Source of the DNA: Sipunculus nudus
Lineage: Eukaryota; Annelida; Sipuncula; Golfingiida; Sipunculidae
Direction of reading: 5' to 3'
Assembly: GCA_026874595.1 (NCBI GenBank)
Contig: CM049322.1
Location: 31,497,340-31,561,339, forward strand
DNA: 64,000 nt
Positions 11,529 to 23,029 of the stretch are shown here, one piece after another. Every line of letters starts with the position of its first letter. The first letter of the stretch is position 1. A program made the translations under genes and the position numbers. The notes beneath the pieces were generated by a model. That model had not been told where the DNA came from. It searched no databases and was given only the letters and a program-made list of their open reading frames with translations.

Positions 11529-12370
11529 GATATATAAAATTAACGTGCTTAAAGTTGGTCGGACGACATACATACTTTGAAAATTATATATGGTTCAGTA
11601 TAACTATTTTCATTGCTTGTAATCTAATAAATGCATCTGCCACAAGAGTACATGGCCTGCCATCTACGTCAGTGAGGTTAATATTTCAACAGATATCCGT
11701 GGGTCGTTGAATTCATATACATATTTATTTTTCTCCTGAACCTTCAATGGTTAAATCTTATAAGGGAAGACAAAAAAAATGTACCGCCAGTCTAGACTAT
11801 AGGGCTGATAGAAAGTATCATCTAAACTCCACAACAAACAATCCTTAAGCCCTGACATTAACGGTTTTGAAAACAAAGCATTAGTGCACTGTTAATAGTG
11901 CTTAAGTTGTCATGGTCACGAGTTGACATTCCTTACACAAGTCACATCCATGAGTCGGAGCCCATCTCAGTCATAGTACATGATAAGTGTTTTAGTAGAT
12001 TTGAATAAGTCTCACATTTATATACAAATGAACTATGTATTGTTTTTTATGTATTAATTTATTGTTTTGCACATATTTTCACGAGTGTTGGTTGCATTTA
12101 TAACAACGGCCCAGGCACGCGTGTTAGTTTCACTTGATAATGCATGAATGGAATGAGAAAACGTTTAATTTCATTCATGTCAGTTTCAACTCACATGTAG
12201 TATTTGTATACACCGAGCTTATATTTACTGCGCTCTGTAGGTCTTTACCATGATGTCATATTTATATTGCATTATATATTTATTTATTTCCCCCTTTATG
12301 ACGTCATAAATAAACAATCAATGCACGTGCACAACTTTCATACGTTTTTCCGCAATACAATGCATATTGT
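11525..12370. other. No recognised gene; flank of THAP gene
   Basis: AT-rich DNA. It would hold the promoter of the THAP frame that follows, but no convincing core element was identified. Confidence 0.3.
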
Positions 12371-12403
12371 ATGATTATCTGTTCTCTGTATTCGTCTCTC
12401 AAC

Positions 12404-12664
12404 ATGGCGAAATATTACTGCTGCATTACGGGCTGCCAGTCTGATCAGAGAAAGATACCTAGGATACATATGTATCCGTGGATGAAAATTATAACTTTTC
12501 ATCCCTTACCTCATGCCAGACTTAAGAAAAAACATGAAGGGGAGAAATGGCTAAAACTCATCAGAAGTGATGATTTCGAACCCAACAGAGCAAGTGGGGT
12601 GTGCTCTATACACTTTGTAGGTGGCCTTGGGCCGACGAATAAACAAGTGGCACATGGGCCATGA
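12404..12664 (+). CDS. THAP zinc-finger domain exon
   Basis: Starting at the internal ATG (12404), the frame opens 'MAKYYCCITGCQ', continues with 'ITFHPLP' and 'KWLKLIRSDDFEPNRASG', and ends the domain with 'CSIHFVGG'. This is the C2CH zinc signature of THAP domains (Cys-x4-Cys ... Trp ... Cys-x2-His-Phe), a sequence-specific DNA-binding module used by P-element-type and ISL2EU-type transposases and by host genes derived from them. The domain is complete. The ORF stops at 12664 soon after it, so either a splice donor lies just before or the gene is broken here. The next recognisable piece (ATQTD segment) begins at 14164, with a tandem-repeat block between. The longer upstream ATG at 12371 is less likely because THAP domains usually begin at the N-terminus. 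Confidence 0.75.
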   Translation: MAKYYCCITGCQSDQRKIPRIHMYPWMKIITFHPLPHARLKKKHEGEKWLKLIRSDDFEPNRASGVCSIHFVGGLGPTNKQVAHGP

Positions 12665-12769
12665 CGCTCAGCTGAATTCAAGGAATGTTGAAGAATGAGC
12701 AAAATGACTGCCAGAGTGCAAACAAATCATGAATTTTGTGAAAAGTCCTTAGTAATAGGTTTCAGTGGG

Positions 12770-14095
12770 CTTTTGGACAGATGACAACTTCATTTGAAGG
12801 TCTCATAAATAGGAAAAAATGCGTAAAAAATTGAAAAAAATACAGGTAGTGCCACCAGTCTGCAGGAACTGATGAAACACTGCATGATCAATATATATCC
12901 AAAGAATCATGGCTATCAAGGCATTAGTTATTAAGATACTGGAGCTTTTGTTTGTATAAAATTTTTAATTATTATTGGGGGTATTTATGAGCCCTATAGC
13001 TCGGAGAATATGGGTAACAGAAACCTAGTTTCAGGTTTCCAAGGAGATTTTTCATTAGTCTCCCTGGATGTCAAGTAAGAAGATTCTAGGTACAGCAGTT
13101 ACAGTTTGTGGCATGTTAACAGATGACCACTTCATTTGAAGGTCTCATAAATAGATAAAAAAAATCGAATTTTCATTATTCTGGGGGGGGGGGGGGGGTA
13201 CTTCAGAGCCCCATAGCTTGAAGAATCTGGGTAACAGAGACCTAATTCCAGGTTTCCAAGGAGACTTTTCATGGGCCTCCCCGCATGTCAAGATAGAAGA
13301 TTCTAGTTCCAGTTGTTACGATTTGTGCCCTGTTAACAGATGACTGCATCTTTTAAGGTCTCAAAAATAGAGAAAAAAAAATCGAAAAAAATACAGGTGG
13401 CGCCACCAGTCTGCAGACACTGATATAACATCTCATAATTAGTATGTATGCCAAAAATCATGACCATCAGTGATGTAGTTAATGAGATATTGAAGTTTTT
13501 GTATGAAATTTTTTACTATTCTGGCGGGTACTTTGGGGCCCCATAGCTCAAAAGATATGGGTAACAGAGACCTAATTTCTGGTTTCCATGGAGACTTTTC
13601 AAAGGTCTCTCAGAATAAGAAGAATAAACATTCCAGGTCCAGTGGTTACGATTTGTGCCCTGTTAACAGATGTCCACATTTTTAAAGGTCCCAAAAATAG
13701 AGAAAAAAAATCGTAAAAAATCGAAAAATACAGGTGGCGCCACCAGTCTGCAGAAACTGATGGGACGTCTCATGATTAATAAGTATGCCAAAAATCATGA
13801 TTATCAGTGATGTAGTTAATGAGATATTGAAGTTTTTGTATGAAATTTTTGACTATTCTGGGGGGGTACTTTGGGGCCCCATAGCTCGAAGGATATGGGT
13901 AACAGAAACCCAATTCAAGGTTTCCAAGGAGATTTTTCATGGACCTCTCTGGATGAAAAGTAAGATTTCAGGTCCAGTGGTGACGATTTGTGCCCTGTTA
14001 ACGGACAGACGGCCGGAAGGCCGGACGGCCGGACGGACGACGGACAAAGAGTGATCGCTATAGCTCAGATGACTTACAGTCAGCTGAGCTAAAAA
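12770..14095 (-). repeat. Tandem repeat block, about four units of 340-350 bp, with CGTC-rich hairpin end
   Basis: 'ggtggcgccaccagtctgcag' recurs at about 13394 and 13733 with a diverged copy at about 12850. 'ccatagctc.aa..atatgggtaacag' recurs at about 13000, 13210, 13542 and 13880, and 'gatttgtgccctgttaac' at about 13320, 13650 and 13985. The block ends at 14005-14095 with a CGGACGGC-rich stretch, then a near-palindrome (AGCTCAGATGAC, five bases, GTCAGCTGAGCT) and 'aaaaa'. The ORFs at 13503 and 13785 are the same repeat in one frame. The relatives at 3730 and 34285 are in the opposite orientation. It sits between the two THAP-locus segments. Confidence 0.85.
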
Positions 14096-14163
14096 CCCAC
14101 ACCAACGTTGTTTAAATATAACAACTGGAAGATACCTTCACAGGTCAGATCGGTAAAAAATCA

Positions 14164-14608
14164 ATGACAAAGAGATGGTTGTCCCAGAAACACCTAGAAG
14201 AGGCAGAAGAGATAACTGCAGTGCCTGCAGATCTTGTTCCCTGTGATGAAGACATTTCTTATTCTTCTGTGGCAGCGGAAGTTGTTCTGGACAGGTGTGT
14301 CCAAAACAGCCCGGAGCCCATACCAGCAACACCAGCAGCTTCTATGGACCATTCATATTCTACGTGTACTGCCCCACCACATTCAAAATGTTCGGAAATG
14401 AAAGACAGAGCGACCCAGACCGACATATGTATCCTTGATTTAGATCGTATGCTGATGGAAAAAATCCGAGGTGCACTGCATGACGCAACTGAAGGGAATC
14501 TTGTCAGAAACATCGGAATTGCTTCGTCAAACTTTACTTGATATTTTGTTACGAGACGACGAAAGAGTCATGAGATATACCGGACTACCGAATAAGGGAT
14601 TATTTTAA
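14164..14608 (+). pseudogene. THAP-transposase-like middle segment (ATQTD motif, helix-turn-helix start), frameshifted
   Basis: Bases 14164-14541 encode a 125-codon frame with a low-complexity linker (Ser/Pro/Thr-rich) and 'KDRATQTDICILDLD'; ATQTD is a recurrent motif in the linker of THAP transposase proteins. From about 14505 the similarity moves to another frame, with 'LLRQTLLDILLRDDERV' followed by 'MRYTGLPNKGLF' and a stop at about 14606. 'D..V..YTGLP...F' is the entry to the helix-turn-helix that precedes the DDE_Tnp_4-type nuclease. The change of frame shows at least one indel, and no DDE nuclease follows, so the copy is dead as it stands. It probably belonged with the THAP exon 1.5 kb upstream. 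Confidence 0.6.
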
Positions 14609-14609
14609 T

Positions 14610-15465
14610 TATTGGAGACTTTCTTCCCCCCTTGGTATCATAAACTGAAAGGATTAATCGTATTTTATTTGAACTTATAATTTATATACAGAAAAGTCAT
14701 CTCGATACAACAACAGTTTTATCGAGTAAGGGAGAGCCCTTACACTAATTGTATACACCGGAAGTGTAACAGCGTTTATTCAATTGACAACAGTTCAGTG
14801 TTAAAACATTAATATAATAAAAACAGCGAATATTCTTATTATTTAGCGAAGAGCTTAGGAATTAAAGTATCTGTAAAAAATGTATCACATGCTGCAGTGT
14901 CAGCTGGTGACTCAGACTGTTTTAAATTTTGCATAAGGCATTCACTCGGCAGTGATTCTACATTGTTGAGCTTTAAATGAAGAATTATGAAGGTTTTTTT
15001 TAATTATTTCGGTCATTTAACTGTGCCAATTATGTTTAGGGTAATATAGTTGGAGATTTTAATGTGAATTTAAAAGTATCATTGCATATGAACACTCTCC
15101 GCCTATTCTCCACAAATTCTCCGCGAATTCTCCATCCCTCCACGGATTCTCCGCGTTTTAGACGGACCCGCTTCCGCCACCGTTTGGAATGGACGACATC
15201 GAAATTCAGACATCACTGTAAAAGGTTATCCAGGCAGCTTGTATTTGTGGTTGAAAACAATGGACGTTGGATGGATTTTATTCTATAACTCCCGTAGTAT
15301 TGGAGGATCATATGGATTACGCATAAAAGGAAGAAAAAGCGAGTATAAGTAGCTCGAGAACGTAACTTCCCTTATTATCGCTCGAAAGGTTTTGGCCGAG
15401 TAGCCTACCTTGTGTCATAATACAAGTGATAACATGGTATGACCGTTTTATTATTGTGTCGTTTA
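14610..15465. other. No recognised gene
   Basis: No motif seen. The 74-codon plus ORF at 15064-15288 is Arg-rich and overlaps repeated 'ttctcc' words (about 15097-15155). I regard it as non-coding. This gap is where a DDE nuclease domain would be expected if the element were intact. Confidence 0.35.
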
Positions 15466-15467
15466 AC

Positions 15468-15735
15468 CTAATTCCTTCGAAGTATTTCTAAGAACATTGG
15501 AGATATGAAGACTATTATAAATAGGGATTCAAGCGCCTGTGGTCTGTCCCAAACACATGCTATGTCAGTGGGCGCCTGTGTGCCACGGTCGATATGTCTC
15601 TCCGAGAATTGGCTCAAGGAGAACAGAAGAGCAACAACTTGCTTACAGGTGCCATGATCTCCAGCTGGGCAGGAACAGCCTCCCGTTTCCACGTTTCCGT
15701 CACGCTGAACCAGGACCCAAACGTCATAGGGGGTT
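15468..15735 (-). pseudogene. SWIM zinc-finger segment (YqaJ/SWIM-type transposon protein)
   Basis: The minus-strand frame runs 'YDVWVLVQRDGNVETGG', then 'CSCPAGDHGTCKQVVALLF', then 'SLSQF'. This is a SWIM zinc finger (CxC...CxH), except that the usual final CKH is CKQ here, so the last zinc ligand is lost. The downstream 'ACVWDRPQ' resembles the block that follows SWIM in invertebrate YqaJ-associated proteins. Only about 85 codons remain. It is convergent with the THAP segments, which is the arrangement of the two-gene ISL2EU elements. Assignment as YqaJ-associated is inference, since no YqaJ nuclease motif was seen. Confidence 0.6.
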
Positions 15736-15755
15736 GCACTGAGGCTGGTCTTGGG

Positions 15756-15792
15756 CTAGTCCATCTCTGGACCCTTGTGTCCTATGTTAGAC
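15756..15792 (+). repeat. 37-bp inverted repeat, left arm
   Basis: The sequence from 15756 to 15792 is the exact reverse complement of 16281-16317. The arms enclose about 490 bases. The left arm lies just upstream (minus sense) of the SWIM segment. Confidence 0.9.
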
Positions 15793-15859
15793 ATAAGATA
15801 ATGGCTTATGATAAGATAATTTTCCTTAAGATAATGGACACATCCAGTCATTTCTATCA

Positions 15860-16075
15860 TTAGGCTTTTCCTTTTGGCAATAAAGAGGTCGTGAATGCTG
15901 GATACCATCTGAAGGTCTTAGGGTCCGGCCCGATTGCAGTGAATGCAGACATACAGCAGGCTTTCATATGCATGGAGAGTGCGATTCCGTCCCACAGTGC
16001 ACCGCGGTAGGTCTTCCATATTGTAAACAGGTCATGACTGCCTGTTTTAGAGGATCCGTGATGAAAAAGAATCAA
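15860..16075 (-). other. Minus-strand ORF between inverted-repeat arms
   Basis: A 71-codon ORF containing 'AIGPDPKTFRWYPAFTTSL'. It lies upstream of the SWIM segment on the same strand and could be part of the same decayed protein. I see no diagnostic motif. Confidence 0.3.
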
Positions 16076-16280
16076 AATATTATATTTTTGAAGTAGGAAA
16101 GTACAATCAAACTTGTAGACGGTTAGTAACGGTTCTCTAGATAAGGCAGGTTCAGTTTTTGTAAGCGATTAGGCCTGTCATCTCAGCGGAGGACCCCAAA
16201 CCCATCGTTAGATATTTTGTAACGATGGTGCTCTTAGGATTTGGCAGATGTGCCATGGACCCTACGTGTCCGTCCATCAG

Positions 16281-16317
16281 GTCTAACATAGGACACAAGG
16301 GTCCAGAGATGGACTAG
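16281..16317 (-). repeat. 37-bp inverted repeat, right arm
   Basis: Exact reverse complement of 15756-15792. Outside the arms the flanks do not match, so these are not obvious long terminal inverted repeats. Confidence 0.9.
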
Positions 16318-16582
16318 TCTCGGGCATACACGAGCCTTTTAGGTAGCTGAGACTATATTGTTTGCTGTTATGCGGCCCAGCTTCACGTTGTCGATGTGAT
16401 AATCAACAGACAATCAGTACCCACTGTCAGATTTATATGATTTCAGACGTGCACTCTCCCATTCACATGTCGTGTGCAAGTATATTGAAACGTCAGTTAT
16501 TTTGAAAGGAGGCAAGTCTCTTAAGTTTTCATCTCAGGCATTTATATCACATACCTTAGGCATCAGACATTCTTTGCCATCT

Positions 16583-16768
16583 TCAAGTGTCACTTGATTT
16601 TTTTTTCAAGTGACGCGATATGGTCATCTGGTGTGTCAAGTCCTGGGCGCCGCATGTCCCAGGCAGAACTCGCCAAGCCCACCAGATCATTCTTCTTGGC
16701 GCTGCTAAACTGGATGCCCCGTCTTTAAAAAAAAAACTGGTGCAGCCAGTTGACAGGTTTATCGGCAA
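16583..16768 (-). other. Minus-strand ORF, unassigned
   Basis: A 61-codon ORF over a relatively GC-rich patch. A perfect 9-bp hairpin (GTCACTTGA, T-run, TCAAGTGAC) sits at about 16590-16615. It may be a remnant of the same minus-strand gene as the SWIM segment, but this is unproven. Confidence 0.25.
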
Positions 16769-16799
16769 AATTGGGTTTGTTTACACTGGATGACGCCAT

Positions 16800-17700
16800 G
16801 TTTATATCATTCATATATAACTGTCAAAAGCAAGCCCTATTGATGACGTCAACCGAGACACGCTTGTACATTTCAGTGAAATGCATGACACGGAATTCCG
16901 ACCCTGTGTAATTTTCAACCTTCTTCATTTCACAGAGTTGAGAGAAAAATGTAGTAGACCTGTATACTACTATAGTATCTGATGGTAGTAATAATATGAA
17001 GTTTGACTTAAATTAATGTCGTACACGAGGGACCAAAGAGCAGGACAGTAATATGAAAATATCCTTCCTATAATTATAAATCGGCACAATGAAAACCATA
17101 AATTCTTTAATAAACTACAGTACTTCATTAACAGAGCATTTTTTTACTGCGGTACTTTATTTACAGACGTTACAAATTTCTATTTAATATTTAACCAAGC
17201 CAGGCACATATGCACGTGATGCATTAAAGATTTGTCCAGGGCCAGTTACCGCCTTTAGCTCATTTATTGGGTTTAATTGTTCTGGGTCTAACACGGTGCC
17301 ATGGGCATAGGACAACAGACAACATAGACAATGCTTGATATACTTGCCTTTATTCATGCGACTTAAAACAAGCCTGAGTTTGAAAGCAAACAGTAACCGT
17401 ATGTTCACAAGGCCTGTAGTACTTTCCGCCATGTTTTTTTTTTTTTTTTGCCCCACACTGCTAGACGGCTTGGTGCTTTTTCTACCTCTATAAATGGAGA
17501 GCATGGATCTCCGTACACGTGTATTGAAGGCGTATTTACAGTAAGCTAGGGACACAGGCGCTTGACACAATGACAACAAACACCGGTCTTGTCTACAACC
17601 AGAGGGAAACAGGTCCACGGCCCACCCCAGCCCCTCCATCAGACTATCACCAACTGAACCCGTCCGTCCCCGCCTTAAGGGGTCCCACACCCCATTGGGA
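16800..17700. other. No supported gene; insertion flank
   Basis: The 214-codon minus ORF at 17184-17828 runs over a poly-T tract and into the transposon end to its right. Its composition looks random and no motif is visible, so I do not call it a gene. Confidence 0.5.
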
Positions 17701-19666
17701 CAGAGTTGGGTCCGAGTACTTTTAAAGTACTCGAGTACGAGTACTGAGTACTTTAAAAGTACTCGAGTACAAGGATGAGTACTTTTGCACTTTTCAAAAG
17801 TACTCGAGTACGAGTACCGAGTACTCAAAATGTACTCATGAGTACTTAATCAAAATACTGAGGCGAAATGTAAACTCAAAGGCATATAAACAGGCCATAT
17901 ACAGTTGAAATATATCAAAACATTAACTTATTAAGGTAGACAGTTTGCATTGAAGAAACATATCTGGTCTCGTAGGTTCTAAAAAATATATTTCTAGCCA
18001 GGACAAGATAAACAATTTACTACATGTTGTATTATGCAAATTCCAAATAGTTGTGGGAATGTTCAGAAACTAAAACATAAAAAATTACATAAAATATTAT
18101 AAATCAAAGTTATATTATTAAGGGAAATCTCACCGACATTGTATAAAGAATATAACCATATGTTAACAATATGTAATCATATAATAATAACAATGATAAT
18201 AATAATAACAACCATATGTTATTATCTATATAATATCAACTTATGAATAACATAAGCCTGTAGCCTAATGAAGATATTTAATGACAACCGGTATATGTGA
18301 AAATAGTATAAAAACAGCACATCTGACAGACTGACCATGTCATTCATCATGTGTAATAATTTATGAATATTATCAACAGTTACGTCAGTGATTATTACAA
18401 CAAGGAATGAGGCGATAGTAATGTGTAATATAAATATTATATAACAGGTTTTGAAAGTTAGTAAGAGTAATATTACAATTGATAGAAAAGAAATTTGAAC
18501 TAGTAATAGAATAAAAGCTATTACTTTTCTATTACAACCCTAGGCTAACACATCTGATGAATTGAGTGTTTGTTTGATTAGGTTGATAGAGCACAAGGAA
18601 GGGCCAAATGTTATGTGATTAGTTAATGCTGGGTGCTTTCATGGTCCAGTGGGCACTGGACAGAAGGCTTTGGCTTGAGGTTAACCCTTGGTTCTCATTG
18701 TTGATTCATTAAGTAGGCTTGGTCATTAAACATTGGAGAAGTCCTTTCTCAGCATACACAGTATGTTGGGAAGTTATTGTCAGAATGTGATGTTGCAGCC
18801 TATGTTGTAGCAGCTACAGGGTGTATGGTCTGATAGTCACAGCTTTTCATGGGTCGATCAGTTGACAGTCAACAGTTTAGTCTTAGTTGTGCCACAGACT
18901 GTGTACAGAGCTCATCAAAGACTGCAATACCTACTGAAAATCTGCTAAACCTACACTCACATTTAGTTTCATATATAAATCAGTTCAAGCTTCATTAGCC
19001 CAGGCCCCAGAGCACTGCTGAATTTATGTTATGATAAACAGGTTCTGAGTATATTTATTTGTATTGAATTGTGCCAAATCTTAACTTTTTTATTTTGGGA
19101 TCTTTCAAAAATTAGGATTTTTTTCTTTAAGTTTTACTAAGTATGATTTTGCTGATTTAATGTTTTATTGAACACTATGTACTTATCTTGCTGGAAATAT
19201 TAAATGCTGTACACATGAATTGTATGAATGTATTAATAATAAAATAGTTCAGTTTATCTATATTTTATATTAAATAAAAATGTTAGTTTTAGTAAAAGAA
19301 GCAAAGTAATAGTAGTAGTTATCAATGCAATAATAGTTTCAGTTATAGTAACAGATGGATTACTTTAAGTACTATTATATATGATATAATATATGTTATA
19401 TATTATATATATATCTTACTATAATATTCTATAATAAACTATTACTAATATAATAAATTGAGAAAAAAAAATTATTTAAAAATATGAAATAACCAAAAGT
19501 ATTCATGAAGTACTCATATGAGTACCGAGTACTTTCAAAGTACTCGAGTACAAGTACAAGTACTTTTCTGATTTTTAAAAAGTACTCGAGTACGAGTACT
19601 GAGTACTCAAAAAAGTACTCATGAGTACGAGTACTATGAGTACGAGTACTTTTGGACCCAACTCTG
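17701..19666. mobile_element. Non-autonomous hAT-like DNA transposon with GAGTAC subterminal repeats
   Basis: The left end 17701-17713 (CAGAGTTGGGTCC) is the exact inverted partner of 19654-19666. hAT elements typically begin CAG-G-TGGG. Inside each end, over about 150 bases, 'GTACTCGAGTAC' palindromes and 'GAGTAC' words are repeated many times. These would be subterminal transposase-binding sites in a hAT element. 'CACCCCA' occurs just outside the right end (19667) and again close to the left end (17688), though offset by five bases. The interior is AT-rich and holds no transposase. Two spurious minus ORFs (17184-17828, 19429-19728) read the repeats as Tyr/Ser/Thr/Glu-rich peptides. Confidence 0.8.
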
Positions 19667-22100
19667 CACCCCAAACTGCATCGAGTTATAACAAAACACG
19701 CCACCCCGATCACCAATCCATCCCACAACCCATCCTGTCTCTGATGGGGTGGTTCCTAATATGTTGGTTACTCTCACCCTGATGTTGAAGACCTAACCAT
19801 GAGTGTGAAGAAATATCTTGTTTATATCAACGTGATTGGCAGATTTAAAATATATATTATTTTTTTAGTTTCATCATTGTTTAGAAAAGTTTTTGTAGCT
19901 TAAGGTACAGTACTTGCCATTAAAACATTACACACAGGCCATTTTTAAATAAACAACCGGGTATGTGAAATATCTTGATATAATAGCCTGATCTGCCGTT
20001 TTTCCAACAAGCAGAGGCAATCCATCTGCTTGGACATAATCAAGGAATTCCTTCACTCATTTTCTTGAAAAAAGCGGAAAAGAGGTCATTGCACAGAATG
20101 TAGCTGCACTTAAAGGGGCCTAATCACCTATAAAACATGTTGAATTAACACGAAAAATAGTGTGTTCTCTTTTAAATAAATGAGTACTTTCCAAAGTATG
20201 CCCTGAAACCGTTTGCCGGCTTCTGCACACGAGTGTTTAAAACTGGACCGGGCGCGATCACAGGTGATCATTATATACACATCGCATGGGATTGCGTGCA
20301 CCACCTGGGCCAAAACATTTGTCAATTAGGAGATGTCCTGACTGTCTTGGCCTCAAAAATTCAATACATAATCCCGCTGGCTGACACATCGTATGTTATC
20401 TGTGGCGCACGCTAAATTCGGACCTCCGGCCTCGCGGCCTTGTTATTGTAAACATTCACACGTGGACCGTGTTTGCAAACATACAAAACCATAACGAGGT
20501 GCTAAAACAGCTCAAAGGGAGGTATTGAGACCGCGAGCTGGGATAGATTTCCCTGGAACCTTATAACGCAAACGTGAAATGACAATGTGAAAGAATAATT
20601 ATAATATTGCTCCTAATTATGCCCCTAATAAACAGGGTAAATCCTATATAAAATGACCAAAGATTGCTGGAGCAGGCACTGTTCGTACCACCAGCAGGCT
20701 TGACCTGCCAGGTGGGCCTCATATGTGGACAGTACCGCAGTAGATCTATTTCCCAAGTTAATCGAACCTCTTGCTAGTAACTAATATCTAGCCATGTCTT
20801 AACCTTCAGCTTAGCCACCTGAGAATTCCCAAGTTTATCAGACGATCTTCTAAATGTAATGTGTTGTTAAGGCGGCCATTTCATGCGACACACAAAATGG
20901 TTGCCTCCATCCATTGACATGTTATTTGTTTAAGACAAAATTACATTTGTTTTCAAAGGAAATACCAACGCCCTTATTGAATGAGTAATATGGAAAGCTT
21001 ATTTCATTTCCTCATGAGTGATTACATCATATCATAAACTCGCTTTAAATAATATAATGATTTATTCTGCGCCTTGGCTTAGAAACGGTTTACATATATA
21101 TTTTCTTTCGAAAGATTAGATCATCATTCATTTGATTTTTGTGAAAAGATGTTAAACGTTAAAGGACTCTGTTTGTGGTTTTATGATCGTCATCAAAGCG
21201 TTTTCCAGAGAAGGATGCATTAGTCGTCAGCTCTGCCTTGATAAAGTACATCCGCAGTCAAAGTAATGATCTGTTTGTGGTCATTGGCACAGACGTTGAT
21301 CATTAGTCATTACGTTTCTATTTTTTATTTCCCTTATAGCCTTCGTACACATAATGCTAACACATGGTGTCTTTAATGAGGTAAATACACTATTACTCTG
21401 AGATATAAGATAAATAATAAACGATTATAATCTCGATTTTGAACTTAGAAGGAACAGTCACAGGGTTTTATGAAGAATAAACAGGACCTTTCTTTCTGAT
21501 CTCTCTCTCTCTCACGCACACGCACAATTAACTATACATTTTTACAATTCATCCATGTTATTTCTGGATTAAGCATAAAATCAGTAATCCTCATTTGTTA
21601 TTCATTGGTTCCTCGCTCTCACAAAGAAAGCTTTCTGCGTGGAACTTCTATAGTTCAATAAACCTCTCACAAATATAGCCTTTCATTTCTTTGATGTTTT
21701 ATTATTATTTTTTTAAATAAAGAAAACAAATCACATTTTTACAAGTAAAACCGATTGCACAGCTGGCTCCGATAATTTAAACAATAAATCGAGGTTTGTA
21801 TACTCATGGATTTTTTGGGCGTGTCTGACAGATAACCTGAATTCAATATAAATATTTTGTATTTTATTTTAAAGATAACACATGTCACCTTTCTTTTATA
21901 ATTCTACATGTTGGAAACAGCATCAATTTTCCTGACTGAATTATTTTTTTCAATAAAACTTCCCTGGTAGTGAGAGAAACTCAAGCGGGGGAGCTCCAAA
22001 ATCACCGCGTTCCACGAATGTTCTCGGTGATTAAATGTCATGACATTTCTTTCTGTCTCAAGAGCTCTTTAATGACAGGTGAACATGTTACTCTTAGGTG
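19667..22100. other. No recognised gene
   Basis: Two ORFs of about 60 codons overlap each other on opposite strands at 20128-20415 with no motif. 20100-20460 is somewhat richer in GC. A short CT/CA-rich stretch lies at 21502-21528. Nothing else could be supported. Confidence 0.4.
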
Positions 22101-23029
22101 ACTTAAGGGGGAACATGACACTTTAAACTACCAATGGAATTTCTTAGATAATTTGCACATGATATCTACAAGACATACTTTGTAAAATTATGAAATGAAA
22201 TTTCGGGGTCAATGTGCCTATTTTTGCAGTATATGAAGTTGAAAATTGACACTTGTGGTGGGTTTTTATATGTTATTTTAACTAAGGGGGAAACAAAAGT
22301 TACATATTTTAGAAAACTGACCAATGTATTTTTCATAATATTCTAAATGAACATGCAGAATTTAATATTCATTTTATTTATAGACAAAAATGTGTATGTC
22401 AATGGGTTAATTTTTAAAATATTAAGCCAAAATATGAAAATTTTGGACATTATTAGTTTAGAAAAAACCCCAAAGGTGGCGCTGGTGGTTGTGAGACAGA
22501 GAGCAAGTCCACACATAAATGGCTTCTGGCGTCAACAACATATGATCAGCTTTTAAGATGCCCATATAAAAAGAAATATAAATATCAGCACTAAAAAAAC
22601 TATGGGTATATACTAATTATCTCTTCAGAAATACACCATCAGTGTCACTTTCAATCATATGGTGATATTTATGCTCTTTTTTGTCATCTACTTGCAACTG
22701 TCAAAACTGACAGTTGACAACATAGCCGTTGGTATATTCTTGCACTTGAGCCTCTTCTGGTGATATTCTGGTGAAAATTTCTTTGTAAAACTTTGGTACT
22801 ATTTAATAAAATAATTAAATAAAGCTGTCAGACTGAACATTCCTACAATTATTGTTCATCGTAGTTACTTTTCTCAAATGATGACCTGAAGCGATGACGT
22901 TGTTCATGACAACAAAAATCAGAAACGGCAAAATATGTAGCCTCTTGATAATATAATTAAACTAGATATTTTTGATTTGCAGTGACCTCAGTAGGAGGCG
23001 CCAGTAAAGTGTCATGTTCCCCCTTAAGT
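22101..23029. mobile_element. Non-autonomous DNA transposon with perfect 25-bp inverted ends at TTAA
   Basis: Bases 22101-22125 are the exact reverse complement of 23005-23029 (core TTAAGGGGGAACATGACAC). Both ends carry TTAA immediately outside a G/C run, consistent with a TTAA target duplication as in piggyBac-type elements. The ends' GGGGG instead of CCC is atypical for that family. The 930-base interior is AT-rich with no transposase; the 69-codon ORF at 22347-22556 shows no motif. Perfectly matching ends suggest a recent insertion. Confidence 0.8.

Noticed and set aside
13503-14054. Two plus-strand ORFs with similar sequence
   Set aside because: They are two units of the tandem repeat read in one frame.
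17184-17828. 214-codon minus-strand ORF, the longest in the window
   Set aside because: Runs through a poly-T tract and into the hAT-like end repeats; no domain motif; composition looks random.
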